Assembly: GCA_963715815.1 (NCBI GenBank)
Contig: OY970278.1
Span: 1,798,001-1,862,000 of the forward strand
Direction: 5' to 3'
Source of the DNA: JAFAMS01 sp963715815
GTDB taxonomy: Bacteria > Vulcanimicrobiota > Vulcanimicrobiia > Vulcanimicrobiales > Vulcanimicrobiaceae
Length of the DNA: 64,000 nt
In this document: positions 22,450-29,883 of the stretch, one piece after another
Layout of the letters: every line of letters begins with the position of its first letter
Numbering within the stretch: the stretch's first letter is position 1
The notes under the pieces: generated by a model
Told to the model about the DNA's origin: nothing
Database searches by the model: none
What the model saw: the letters and a program-made list of their open reading frames with translations, nothing else
Made by a program: the position numbers and the translations under genes

Positions 22450-22538
22450 GGAGAGGTGGCCGAGTGGCTGAAGGCGGCGGTTTGCTAAACCGTTATACGG
22501 ATTAAACCGTATCGAGGGTTCGAATCCCTCTCTCTCCG
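22450..22538 (+). tRNA. tRNA-Ser(GCT), island target site
   Basis: An 89-nt tRNA with GGAGAGG acceptor strand, the long variable arm typical of serine tRNAs, anticodon loop TTGCTAA (anticodon GCT), T-arm GGGTTCGAATCCC and discriminator G. CCA is not encoded. Its first 40 bases (22450-22489) are the right attachment repeat of the island, so the 5' half of the gene was supplied by the element. Confidence 0.95.
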
Positions 22539-22564
22539 ATGGACAACAAAAAGAACTACAACAC

Positions 22565-22638
22565 GCGGTCGTAGCTCAATTGGATAGAGCAACAGGCTAC
22601 GAACTTGTAGGTTGGGGGTTCGAGTCCCTCCGACCGCG
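22565..22638 (+). tRNA. tRNA-Arg(ACG)
   Basis: A 74-nt tRNA with GCGGTCG/CGACCGC acceptor stem and anticodon loop CTACGAA (anticodon ACG). The wobble A34 is the substrate of TadA, whose gene lies about 1.1 kb downstream. CCA is not encoded. Confidence 0.95.
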
Positions 22639-22677
22639 ATTTCAAAACAACAATGAACAACGAACAGCGCTCGCTGC

Positions 22678-22749
22678 GGCTCGGTAGCTCAGGGGTAGAG
22701 CGGGGGACTCATAAGCCCTAGGTCGTAGGTTCAAATCCTACCCGAGTCA
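22678..22749 (+). tRNA. tRNA-Met(CAT), elongator type
   Basis: A 72-nt tRNA with GGCTCGG acceptor strand, anticodon loop CTCATAA (CAT) and T-arm GTAGGTTCAAATCCTAC. It lacks the initiator features (C1-A72 mismatch, three GC pairs), so it is elongator Met, or tRNA-Ile2 if its C34 is lysidinylated. Base 31-39 is an A-G mismatch. A strong terminator follows. Confidence 0.85.
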
Positions 22750-22756
22750 AGTTTCA

Positions 22757-22790
22757 AAAATAGGTTGCGCAATTCGCAACCTATTTTGTT
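22757..22790. terminator. Bidirectional rho-independent terminator
   Basis: AAAATAGGTTGCG and CGCAACCTATTTT form a perfect stem around a CAATT loop, followed by TGTTTGT. It ends the three-tRNA unit on the + strand and, because the stem starts with A residues, also the GNAT gene on the - strand, whose stop codon lies in the stem. Confidence 0.85.
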
Positions 22791-23332
22791 TGTGCCGGAG
22801 CTCCGATTCGTTTGTAGTAATAGCACGTGCCGGTGAGTCCACCGAGTGGTTTTAAAGCAAAGTCCGGTATCACGCCGGCGCGCTGGAAACCGAGCTTCTC
22901 ATATAGCTCGCCCGCACCATCGATGACTGCGGTATCGAGCGTCAGCAACGTGCGTCCTCGCTCGATCGCGGTTCGTTCAGCGAACTGCATCAACGCGCGA
23001 CCGATACCTTGACCGCGCCGGTTCACGCGCGTCATCAGCTTCGCGACTTCCGCGCGATGTGGCTGATTCGTCGCCTGGATCAACAAGAGCGTTACGGTAC
23101 CGATCAGCGCATCGCCGTCGTAGGCGCCGAAGACGATACGCTCGTCACGCTCAGCGCAGGCTAGCGAATCTTCCCAAAACGCGCGCGCTAGTTCAGGGGT
23201 AAGCGGATGCATGAAGCTCACCGAGCCGCCGTTTGCCACCGTTTCGATCAAGAGCTCCGCCAAGGCGGAAACTACCGTCGAATCCTTCTTAAGGATGGCA
23301 ATCCTGGTCACGCTTGTTTTGGGGGGCAGCAC
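22781..23332 (-). CDS. GNAT family N-acetyltransferase
   Basis: A 183-residue acetyltransferase. The acetyl-CoA binding motif is clear: VAKLMTRVNRRGQGIGRALM gives the R/Q-x-x-G-x-G/A loop, followed by LLTLDTAVIDGAGELYEKLG and the FQRAGVIPDF strand. The substrate is unknown; the general shape suits amino-acid or antibiotic-like small amines. The GTG at 23332 is used here, though the GTG eight codons in (VTRIAIL) is equally plausible. It ends in the shared terminator with the tRNA unit. Confidence 0.88.
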   Translation of the reverse strand: MLPPKTSVTRIAILKKDSTVVSALAELLIETVANGGSVSFMHPLTPELARAFWEDSLACAERDERIVFGAYDGDALIGTVTLLLIQATNQPHRAEVAKLMTRVNRRGQGIGRALMQFAERTAIERGRTLLTLDTAVIDGAGELYEKLGFQRAGVIPDFALKPLGGLTGTCYYYKRIGAPAQTK

Positions 23333-23402
23333 GCCGTAGGTGGTGAATCTTGCATGAGCGGTACGGGGTTCTTACTCCAGAACCGTTTTAAAGAGGTACG
23401 TG

Positions 23403-23645
23403 ATGTCGACAATTCCCTGCGATTTCTGCCCCCACCCGGTCGACCGTGGCCAGATGGAAGAAATCGAAATTTCGCACTATGTTCCGGACTCGTCGGGCGA
23501 CGATCTGGCATACGCGCGCACGTACTTTTTCGGCCATCCGGATTGCGTGCGAAAGTTTTATCGCGGCCTTGTCGATCACAAGCTCGATTTGTTCAAGCAC
23601 GTTCCGTCGCAGCAGCGCGTCAATCCGCAGGAGCCGCGCGGGTAG
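23403..23645 (+). CDS. Small Cys-containing hypothetical protein
   Basis: An 80-residue protein starting MSTIPCDFCPHPVD with a CxxC pair; a third Cys follows in GHPDCVRKFYRG and several His residues are nearby, so a zinc-binding fold is likely. Acidic middle (EEIEISHYVPDSSGDD). AAAGAGG lies about 8 nt before the ATG. Function unknown. It is divergent from the GNAT gene and is followed directly by tRNA-Arg(CCG). Confidence 0.6.
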   Translation: MSTIPCDFCPHPVDRGQMEEIEISHYVPDSSGDDLAYARTYFFGHPDCVRKFYRGLVDHKLDLFKHVPSQQRVNPQEPRG

Positions 23646-23672
23646 CGCCCCAACTCGTACGGCTGCAAGCAC

Positions 23673-23749
23673 GCGGTCGTAGCTCAATTGGATAGAGTAT
23701 CAGCCTCCGAAGCTGAGGGTTGTGGGTTCGATTCCCGCCGACCGCACCA
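23673..23749 (+). tRNA. tRNA-Arg(CCG), CCA encoded
   Basis: GCGGTCG/CGACCGC acceptor stem, anticodon loop CTCCGAA (CCG), T-arm GTGGGTTCGATTCCCGC, discriminator A at 23746, followed by genomic CCA at 23747-23749. Its acceptor and D arm are nearly identical to tRNA-Arg(ACG) upstream, suggesting duplication. Confidence 0.95.
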
Positions 23750-23771
23750 GGATTCGATCGATGAGACGCAC

Positions 23772-24251
23772 ATGCGTCGCGCGCTCGAGCTCGCGGCAGA
23801 AGCAGAAGCTGCCGGCGACGTGCCGGTCGGCGCCGTGCTTTTACGCGGCGATGACGTGATCGAATCGCGAAACGAACGCGAGCGTCGCGCCGATCCGACC
23901 GCGCATGCAGAAATGCTCGCTATCGCCGAGGCATCACGCCGCGCCGGTGCGTGGAGGCTCGGCGATTCGACGCTTTATGTCAGCAAAGAACCGTGCGTTA
24001 TGTGCGCCGGCGCGATAGTTGCGGCGCGCATTTCACGACTCGTCTACGGAGCAAGCGACCCGAAAGGCGGCGCTGCGGGCTCTGTAATCGATGTGTTCGG
24101 TTCAGCGGCCGTCCACCACCGAGTGCAGGTGATCGGGGGCGTCCTCGAACAAGAATCGGCCTGCCAGCTGCGTGACTTCTTTGTCGCGCGCAGACCGCGG
24201 AGAGGTGGTCGAGTGGTTGAAGGCACCCGCCTCGAAAGCGGACAGACGTGA
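23772..24251 (+). CDS. tadA: tRNA-specific adenosine deaminase TadA
   Basis: A 159-residue deaminase. The zinc motif is complete: DPTAHAEMLAIAEASRR gives the HAE, and VSKEPCVMCAGAIVAARI gives the PCxxC. GDVPVGAVLLRGDD is the conserved start. TadA turns A34 to inosine in tRNA-Arg(ACG), which is encoded about 1.1 kb upstream. The ATG at 23772 is used; family alignments often have a few more residues before MRRALELA, which are open here but lack a standard start. The 3' end runs 53 bases into the tRNA-Ser(CGA) gene on the same strand, so the last 17 residues are read from tRNA sequence. Confidence 0.92.
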   Translation: MRRALELAAEAEAAGDVPVGAVLLRGDDVIESRNERERRADPTAHAEMLAIAEASRRAGAWRLGDSTLYVSKEPCVMCAGAIVAARISRLVYGASDPKGGAAGSVIDVFGSAAVHHRVQVIGGVLEQESACQLRDFFVARRPRRGGRVVEGTRLESGQT

Positions 24252-24286
24252 TGAGCGTCTCGAGAGTTCGAATCTCTCCCTCTCCG
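24199..24286 (+). tRNA. tRNA-Ser(CGA)
   Basis: An 88-nt tRNA with GGAGAGG/CCTCTCC acceptor stem, anticodon loop CTCGAAA (CGA), long variable arm, T-arm GAGAGTTCGAATCTCTC and discriminator G. CCA is not encoded. Its 5' 53 bases overlap the end of tadA, so processing of this tRNA would cut the tadA message before its stop codon. Confidence 0.94.
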
Positions 24287-24343
24287 AATTTCCGAATTCG
24301 TCGATTCTAGGTCAGTGAAAGTTGAGCCGCGACCGTTCCGCGA

Positions 24344-24865
24344 CTATGTCTTGCTCGAATCATACGACCAGGGATCATAAACACTGACGTATTCGCGCAT
24401 CCGTTGGAACGACGCATCGTGGCTGGCAACCGCGAGATCGTGCACACGAGCCGTCGCGGCTATAAGTGCGTCGATTGCGGGGACTGGTTCTCCCTGTTTC
24501 TCCTGAAGAGCAAGTAGTTCGCCCCATTTGTTTGCCACGGCGGCGTCAACCGGCAAGATTCGATCCGCCCAGTCTCTCTCGAGTTCAGCTAGTTTTTTCG
24601 CGAGCACCCAATGCCGGCTGATACGTAAGGCATCTGGGTCGGCGAAGAGGGCGTGATCAAAATCCACTAACTCGACTCCTTTTCTCATCTCGCCTAGTGT
24701 GATGACGCTTATGCGAAGTCGCTCGTCCGAGACGGTATCGAAAAAATGACGCACACCTTCCGGTACCGTATTGCTGCCGATCGTCACGCTGATGATGTTC
24801 GTGTCCAGAAGCCAACCGTTACGAATCTTGTCGTAGTGTTCCAGGTCGGATAACTGCTTCGTCAT
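24344..24865 (-). CDS. vapC: VapC-type PIN domain toxin
   Basis: A 173-residue PIN domain ribonuclease. The acidic metal site is present: D21 in WLLDTNIISV, E in SVITLGEMRKG, D in PAIDALIAATAR and D in VASHDASFQR. VapC toxins cleave tRNA or rRNA when freed from their antitoxin. It is longer than many VapCs because of about 17 extra N-terminal residues and is of the FitB/VapC2 kind. The ATG overlaps the antitoxin stop by 4 bp (ATGA), the usual layout with the antitoxin first. Confidence 0.9.
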   Translation of the reverse strand: MTKQLSDLEHYDKIRNGWLLDTNIISVTIGSNTVPEGVRHFFDTVSDERLRISVITLGEMRKGVELVDFDHALFADPDALRISRHWVLAKKLAELERDWADRILPVDAAVANKWGELLALQEKQGEPVPAIDALIAATARVHDLAVASHDASFQRMREYVSVYDPWSYDSSKT

Positions 24866-25113
24866 TCAAGAATCACATCGCGCCCGAAATCAGTTTGGTC
24901 GCGCTCTGGGATCTCGAACTCGGGCCAGGTTCGGAGGAAATCAAACAGTCGTGGACGCGCCTTAAGTTGGCGCAATGAATCGTATTGCTCATATGACAGC
25001 ACCACAGCCACGGGCTTACCGTGCCGAGTGATGACTTGCGGCTCTTTCTGTGCCGCCTTGATGACCGCGCTAAGCTCTGCCTTAGCCTCCTGCACCTGCC
25101 ACTCGGCTTTCAT
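24862..25113 (-). CDS. Phd/YefM family antitoxin
   Basis: An 83-residue antitoxin. The N-terminal DNA-binding part shows the Phd/YefM pattern EWQVQEAKAELSAVIKAAQK, then EPQVITRHGKPVAVVLSYEQ. The C-terminal part is acidic and likely wraps around VapC. The ATG at 25113 is preferred over a TTG at 25131, because a TACAAT -10 box ends 6 nt before it, implying a leaderless message. Antitoxins of this family repress their own promoter, and an inverted repeat overlaps it here. Confidence 0.9.
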   Translation of the reverse strand: MKAEWQVQEAKAELSAVIKAAQKEPQVITRHGKPVAVVLSYEQYDSLRQLKARPRLFDFLRTWPEFEIPERDQTDFGRDVILE

Positions 25114-25119
25114 GGGGGG

Positions 25120-25152
25120 ATTGTAACACAATCTGACTAGACTGACCAGATT
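25120..25152 (-). promoter_or_regulatory. Phd-VapC promoter with palindromic operator
   Basis: On the reverse strand TGGTCA (25148-25143), a 17-bp spacer and TACAAT (25125-25120) form a promoter. Its start site would fall on or next to the antitoxin ATG, so the mRNA is probably leaderless. AATCTG and CAGATT (25130-25135 and 25147-25152) form an inverted repeat with 11 bp between, covering the spacer and -35: a likely autoregulatory operator. The remaining bases to 25298 show no gene. Confidence 0.6.
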
Positions 25153-25298
25153 TAACCCCGCCAGTACTCAAAGACGAACACCTACCCTGTAGGACTTAGT
25201 GGCGAGCGGTTAGCCGGTCTCTCAACTGAATATCGCAAGAGGTTGATCGCGTCATTGCCCTCGCATTGCTGTTTTTCGAAATTGAGCTCGCGGCAAGT

Positions 25299-26093
25299 CT
25301 AAGTCGCCGGGGAAGCGATAGGCGCAGGCGTTGCCAGCGCGGGGATTCGCGGGTCGGGCGAGGTGTCGGAAAACCGATAATCGCTGAACGTAGCGTCCGA
25401 CGTGTAATGCACGCGCCCAAGTTTCAGCACCGCGTAAACGGTCTGCTCGAAGAAGGCGTGTTTGACGATCCAATTGCTGCCCACAAAACCGTAGTCGATC
25501 TGGAACTTGCGATCGTCCTTGCCGACGTACGTAACGGATAGCGGAAGCATCGTCGCGTTGTCGATCACGACGTCGTTGATATAGAAATCCGAGCTATTGC
25601 CGTTCGTCAGCGTCGGTAACGCCGTCATAACGATGTGCATGTGACCGTCGGGCGCATCGGATGAATCCGGAGCAAATTTCGGATAGTAGTACCGCAGCGA
25701 CGTAACGATAACTTGATTCTCGCTGGGCTTCGGATCTTTGAAGGTGATCGGAACGATTTGACCCGCGCCCTCGGGGCCCGTGATGTTGGCGAAGATCTGC
25801 TTGTGCCAACTGGCGTTCGTGTTTAGGCGAAAATACGCAAGCGCATCAAACGTCGGGCTAATCGGGAATCCATGCGCGATCGATTGACCACCGGTGGGAA
25901 GATCTTGGAGAATCGCCACGTCATCGGCCGAGCGCACGGTCACAAGACGATCGATGTTGAGCGTCTGATGCGCCGATGGCGCCTCGATATGTGTGTGCGA
26001 AACGTACGTGACGAATGCGGGGCGCGATGCCCACTTGGCAGCGGCCGCATTTGAAGCTTGTTCGAAGGCAACGTCGGGGGTCAAGGCAGCCAT
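25299..26093 (-). CDS. Unknown protein, predicted beta-rich
   Basis: A 264-residue protein I do not recognise. It alternates short hydrophobic strands with turns, for example FVTYVSHTHIEAPSAHQTLN, ASWHKQIFANITGPEG, and LPLSVTYVGKDDRKFQIDYG, and closes with a Pro/Ala-rich tail (PALATPAPIASPAT). There is no clear signal peptide at the assigned start, although the strand pattern and TPAPIASP tail are often seen in exported proteins. The ATG at 26093 follows AAAGGA at good spacing. It is divergent from the GlcG/HbpS gene with 26 bp between. Confidence 0.6.
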   Translation of the reverse strand: MAALTPDVAFEQASNAAAAKWASRPAFVTYVSHTHIEAPSAHQTLNIDRLVTVRSADDVAILQDLPTGGQSIAHGFPISPTFDALAYFRLNTNASWHKQIFANITGPEGAGQIVPITFKDPKPSENQVIVTSLRYYYPKFAPDSSDAPDGHMHIVMTALPTLTNGNSSDFYINDVVIDNATMLPLSVTYVGKDDRKFQIDYGFVGSNWIVKHAFFEQTVYAVLKLGRVHYTSDATFSDYRFSDTSPDPRIPALATPAPIASPAT

Positions 26094-26119
26094 GGGTCCT
26101 TTCTCGAAACGCGGGCGCC

Positions 26120-26566
26120 ATGATAGACGAATCGTTCGTTATCCGCAACAACGTTAAGCTAAGCACAAAAGGCTCGCACGTCATCTTGCATGCGGCGGAG
26201 AAGGAAGCAGCCCGCATGGGGATTCCGCAGTGCATTGCAGTCGTGGACGAGGGCGGCTATCTCCTGGCATTCTCCCGGATGGACGGTGCGCGCGTCCGCT
26301 CGGTCGAGATCGCAATCACGAAAGCCGCGTCGGCCGCGACGAGCAAGCGGCCAACAGAACAAGAGGGCGGCGGCGATCCGTTGACCACGGTTCGCCTGGC
26401 GCTCGCGGCGCGTTCGAGCCGCCTGACGGGGATCAAGGGCGGCGTGCCGATCGTCGTCGACGATCAAGTCATCGGCGCGATCGGCGTTTCGTCGGGGACC
26501 TCGGATGAAGACTATCAAGTCTGCCAGGCTGGGATCGCCGCGTTCATGGACGGAGTAAAGCACTGA
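26120..26566 (+). CDS. GlcG/HbpS family protein
   Basis: A 148-residue protein of the GlcG/HbpS (DUF336) family. Typical segments are CIAVVDEGGYLLAFSRMDGA, then ITKAASAATSKRPTEQ, and GGVPIVVDDQVIGAIGVSSG. Family members bind haem or cobalamin-like ligands or are found in glycolate-type operons; the biochemical role is not settled. It overlaps the next gene by 4 bp (CTGA), so the two are probably co-translated. A haem or small-molecule role tied to the hydratase downstream would be speculation. Confidence 0.85.
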   Translation: MIDESFVIRNNVKLSTKGSHVILHAAEKEAARMGIPQCIAVVDEGGYLLAFSRMDGARVRSVEIAITKAASAATSKRPTEQEGGGDPLTTVRLALAARSSRLTGIKGGVPIVVDDQVIGAIGVSSGTSDEDYQVCQAGIAAFMDGVKH

Positions 26567-26985
26567 GCGGCTGGAAGACCTTCGAGGAGTTCAAGATCGG
26601 CGATAAGGCGACGTTTTCGAAGACGATCACCGATGCCGATCTCTTGATGTTTGCCGCAGTAAGCGGCGACATGTACGAAGTGCATGTCGATGAAGAATAC
26701 GCAAAGACGACGCGTTTCGGAAAGCGCATTGCACACGGGATGCTAACCGCCAGTCTGCTCTCCAACGTTAATGGCGCGCTCTTGCAGCGTCCCGGTGGCA
26801 TTTCGGTCGCGCAAACGTTGCATTGGAAGGCCCCGGTTTACCCGGGCGACACGCTGACGGCAACAAGCGAAGTCGTTGAGATCATCGTCGAGAAACGCCG
26901 GTTACGCTGCAAGACGACGGTCGTGAATCAAAACGGAGTTGTCGTGCTCGACGGTGAGGCGATCGAACAGAAAGATCCCGCCTAA
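26563..26985 (+). CDS. MaoC-like (R)-specific enoyl-CoA hydratase, CTG start
   Basis: A 140-residue hot-dog fold hydratase. The hydratase motif is present as SGDMYEVHVDEEYAKTTRFG followed by KRIAHGM, giving the catalytic Asp and His. Enzymes of this type (PhaJ) turn 2-enoyl-CoA into (R)-3-hydroxyacyl-CoA, a precursor for polyhydroxyalkanoate; a PHA synthase is encoded at 40879. The first ATG (26644) or TTG would remove the conserved start GWKTFEEFKIGDKATFSKTI. The frame opens at CTG 26563, which overlaps the previous stop (CTGA) and is 7 nt after GGAG (26552-26555). Confidence 0.85.
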   Translation: MSGWKTFEEFKIGDKATFSKTITDADLLMFAAVSGDMYEVHVDEEYAKTTRFGKRIAHGMLTASLLSNVNGALLQRPGGISVAQTLHWKAPVYPGDTLTATSEVVEIIVEKRRLRCKTTVVNQNGVVVLDGEAIEQKDPA

Positions 26986-27564
26986 CTACTTCGAGTCGAC
27001 GAGCCCGTATTTTTTCTCGAGACTGGGGTCATCGTTGACGTAAACGATCGTTTTTTTATTTAGATCAACTACCCAGCGGTATCCCGAGCCGGCACTATTG
27101 CAAAAACAGACGAGTTCGGCATGAAATCTCGGGTCGTGCAACGACTCGCTGTAATCAGGAGTCATCGCAAGCGGATGATCGCTGTTCGGATCGTGCAGCA
27201 CGAAGATGCTGCCGTCGACTTGATCGGCCCACTCGGTTGTCCATGCAAAATGCTTCGCGTCCGGTGAATGCATGAGCTCTTCGCCGAACTCGGTTTTCTT
27301 GACCATAAGAACGGCGAGTCGCGCCTCGTGATCGAAGCGTTGTTGCCACTCGCGATACGAAATCTCCGGATCGAATATCGTCGGTTTCGGTACCGGCGTT
27401 GGTGTCGGCGGTAGACAATCCGGTATGCCGCACGTCGTGCCGCTGAGACGGTCGTAGCGCTTCACTGCGTTCCCATCGACCATCGTGTATTCGTAGCGGA
27501 AGAAGCTCTGATACAGAATCAGCCACAGAACAAGTGCGCCGGCTATATACCAGACCCGGTACAT
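26986..27564 (-). CDS. Membrane-anchored protein of unknown function
   Basis: A 192-residue protein, unrecognised. Residues 4-22 form one membrane helix (VWYIAGALVLWLILYQSFF). A Cys pair follows in SGTTCGIPDCLPP, then a Pro/Thr linker (TPTPVPKPT) and a globular part with WQQRFDHEARLAVLMVKKTE, FAWTTEWADQ and FHAELVCFCNSAG. Probably anchored in the inner membrane with an outside domain. It converges with the hydratase gene and is divergent from the pilus operon. Confidence 0.65.
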   Translation of the reverse strand: MYRVWYIAGALVLWLILYQSFFRYEYTMVDGNAVKRYDRLSGTTCGIPDCLPPTPTPVPKPTIFDPEISYREWQQRFDHEARLAVLMVKKTEFGEELMHSPDAKHFAWTTEWADQVDGSIFVLHDPNSDHPLAMTPDYSESLHDPRFHAELVCFCNSAGSGYRWVVDLNKKTIVYVNDDPSLEKKYGLVDSK

Positions 27565-27667
27565 GCGCCGTCGGTTCGTGCGGGGAGCCGATCTCCCTTT
27601 TACTAAGCAATTTTAGAGTGTTTGCGACGCAGGCGCGAATTGTCACATCGCGCGAATCGTCGGCGCC

Positions 27668-28803
<1,136 letters not shown>

Positions 28804-28807
<4 letters not shown>

Positions 28808-29883
28808 ACGTGCCGACACTTGGCGCTATGCGGGTTGAGGAAGTTGTACGCGCGGCACGTGAACGCGGAGCCTCGGATGTACATATCGCCGCGAAACGCG
28901 GCACGGTTTTGCGTATCGACGGCCGGCTCGTTCGGCGAGGCGACGATGCTATCGATCCAGCCGATTTGTGGGCATTTTTGCAGGCGCACCTTGTCGAACG
29001 AGCTCAAGCGCAACTCGCGGAGCGTGGACACTGCGACGTTGCGTTACACGACGGCAACCTTGGCGCGGTCCGTTTGCACGTCTTTCGCGCGAGTGACGGC
29101 CTTCGTTGCGCGTTCCGCCTGTTTCCCTCGGTCGTTCCGCGGCTGGAAGAGTTTGATCTTCCGCCCTGCGTCGAGCAGCTTGCGCTTCGGAAGACTGGGT
29201 TACTTTTGGTCGTCGGACCGACCGGAAGCGGAAAGACGACGCTGCTCGCCGCGATGGTAAATGCTCTCAACCGAAGCCATCATCTGCATGTCGTCACACT
29301 TGAGGACCCGATCGAATACGTACATCGCGACGATCAGTGTGTGATCGCGCAATGCGAGATCGGAACGGACTCCGCCGATCTGGCGGAAGCGATTCGCGCG
29401 ACGTTACGCTCCGATCCGGACGTGATCTTAATCGGCGAGTTGCGCGATTCCGAAGCTATGCGCAGCGCTCTTGGTGCTGCCGAAACAGGGCATTTAGTCC
29501 TCGCGTCCCTCCATACGGTCGACGCTCCCGGCGCACTCGAGCGCTTGATCGATGCTTTCCCCGTCGATGGTCGAGAACAGATCCGTATCCAGGTCGCACA
29601 GACGTTGGCGGCCGTCCTAGCACTACGTCTAGTTCCGAGGGCTTGCGGAAAAGGACGGCGCGCAGCCGCTGAAATCCTGATCGCAACTGATGCGGTTCGC
29701 AATTTGGTACGCGAAGGCAAAACGCATCAATTACGATCGATGATGCAGACCGGTCGCGCATCCGGAATGCAAACGTTGGAGATGCACCTGGCCGCCCTCG
29801 TCGAACGCGGCGAAATCACGACGGAGACTGCATTTGCAGCGGCGGAGCGCACCGGCGACCTCGCCCAGGTCCCTCGCCAGTGA
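28804..29883 (+). CDS. pilT: Type IV pilus retraction ATPase PilT
   Basis: A 359-residue PilT. ASDVHIAAKRGTVLRIDGRL opens the N-terminal domain. Walker A is GPTGSGKTTLLAA, Walker B DVILIGELRDSEAMRSA, and the histidine box GHLVLASLHTVDA is present. The C-terminal LVREGKTHQLRSMMQTG resembles the conserved retraction helix. It depolymerises pili and so drives twitching or DNA uptake. Start GTG at 28804 overlaps pilB; stop overlaps pilC (GTGA). Confidence 0.93.

Larger units (their letters stand above)
17216..22489. mobile_element. Genomic island integrated at tRNA-Ser(GCT)
   Basis: A 40-bp exact repeat of the 5' half of tRNA-Ser(GCT), up to the anticodon loop, stands at 17216-17255 and 22450-22489 and bounds about 5.2 kb. 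The right copy is part of the intact tRNA gene; the left copy is followed by unrelated DNA. A decayed tyrosine integrase lies next to the right end. Contents in order: a TIR-domain protein, three reverse-strand unknown genes, two small forward genes, two reverse-strand small genes and the integrase. Codon use and base composition are visibly more AT-rich than the flanks. The repeat covers the 5' side of the tRNA, so the element lies upstream of the gene and rebuilds its 5' half, the less usual orientation. Confidence 0.8.

Noticed and set aside
23207..23695. Open frame of 162 codons on the + strand overlapping GNAT, the small Cys protein and a tRNA
   Set aside because: It would read through tRNA-Arg and has no coherent protein pattern.
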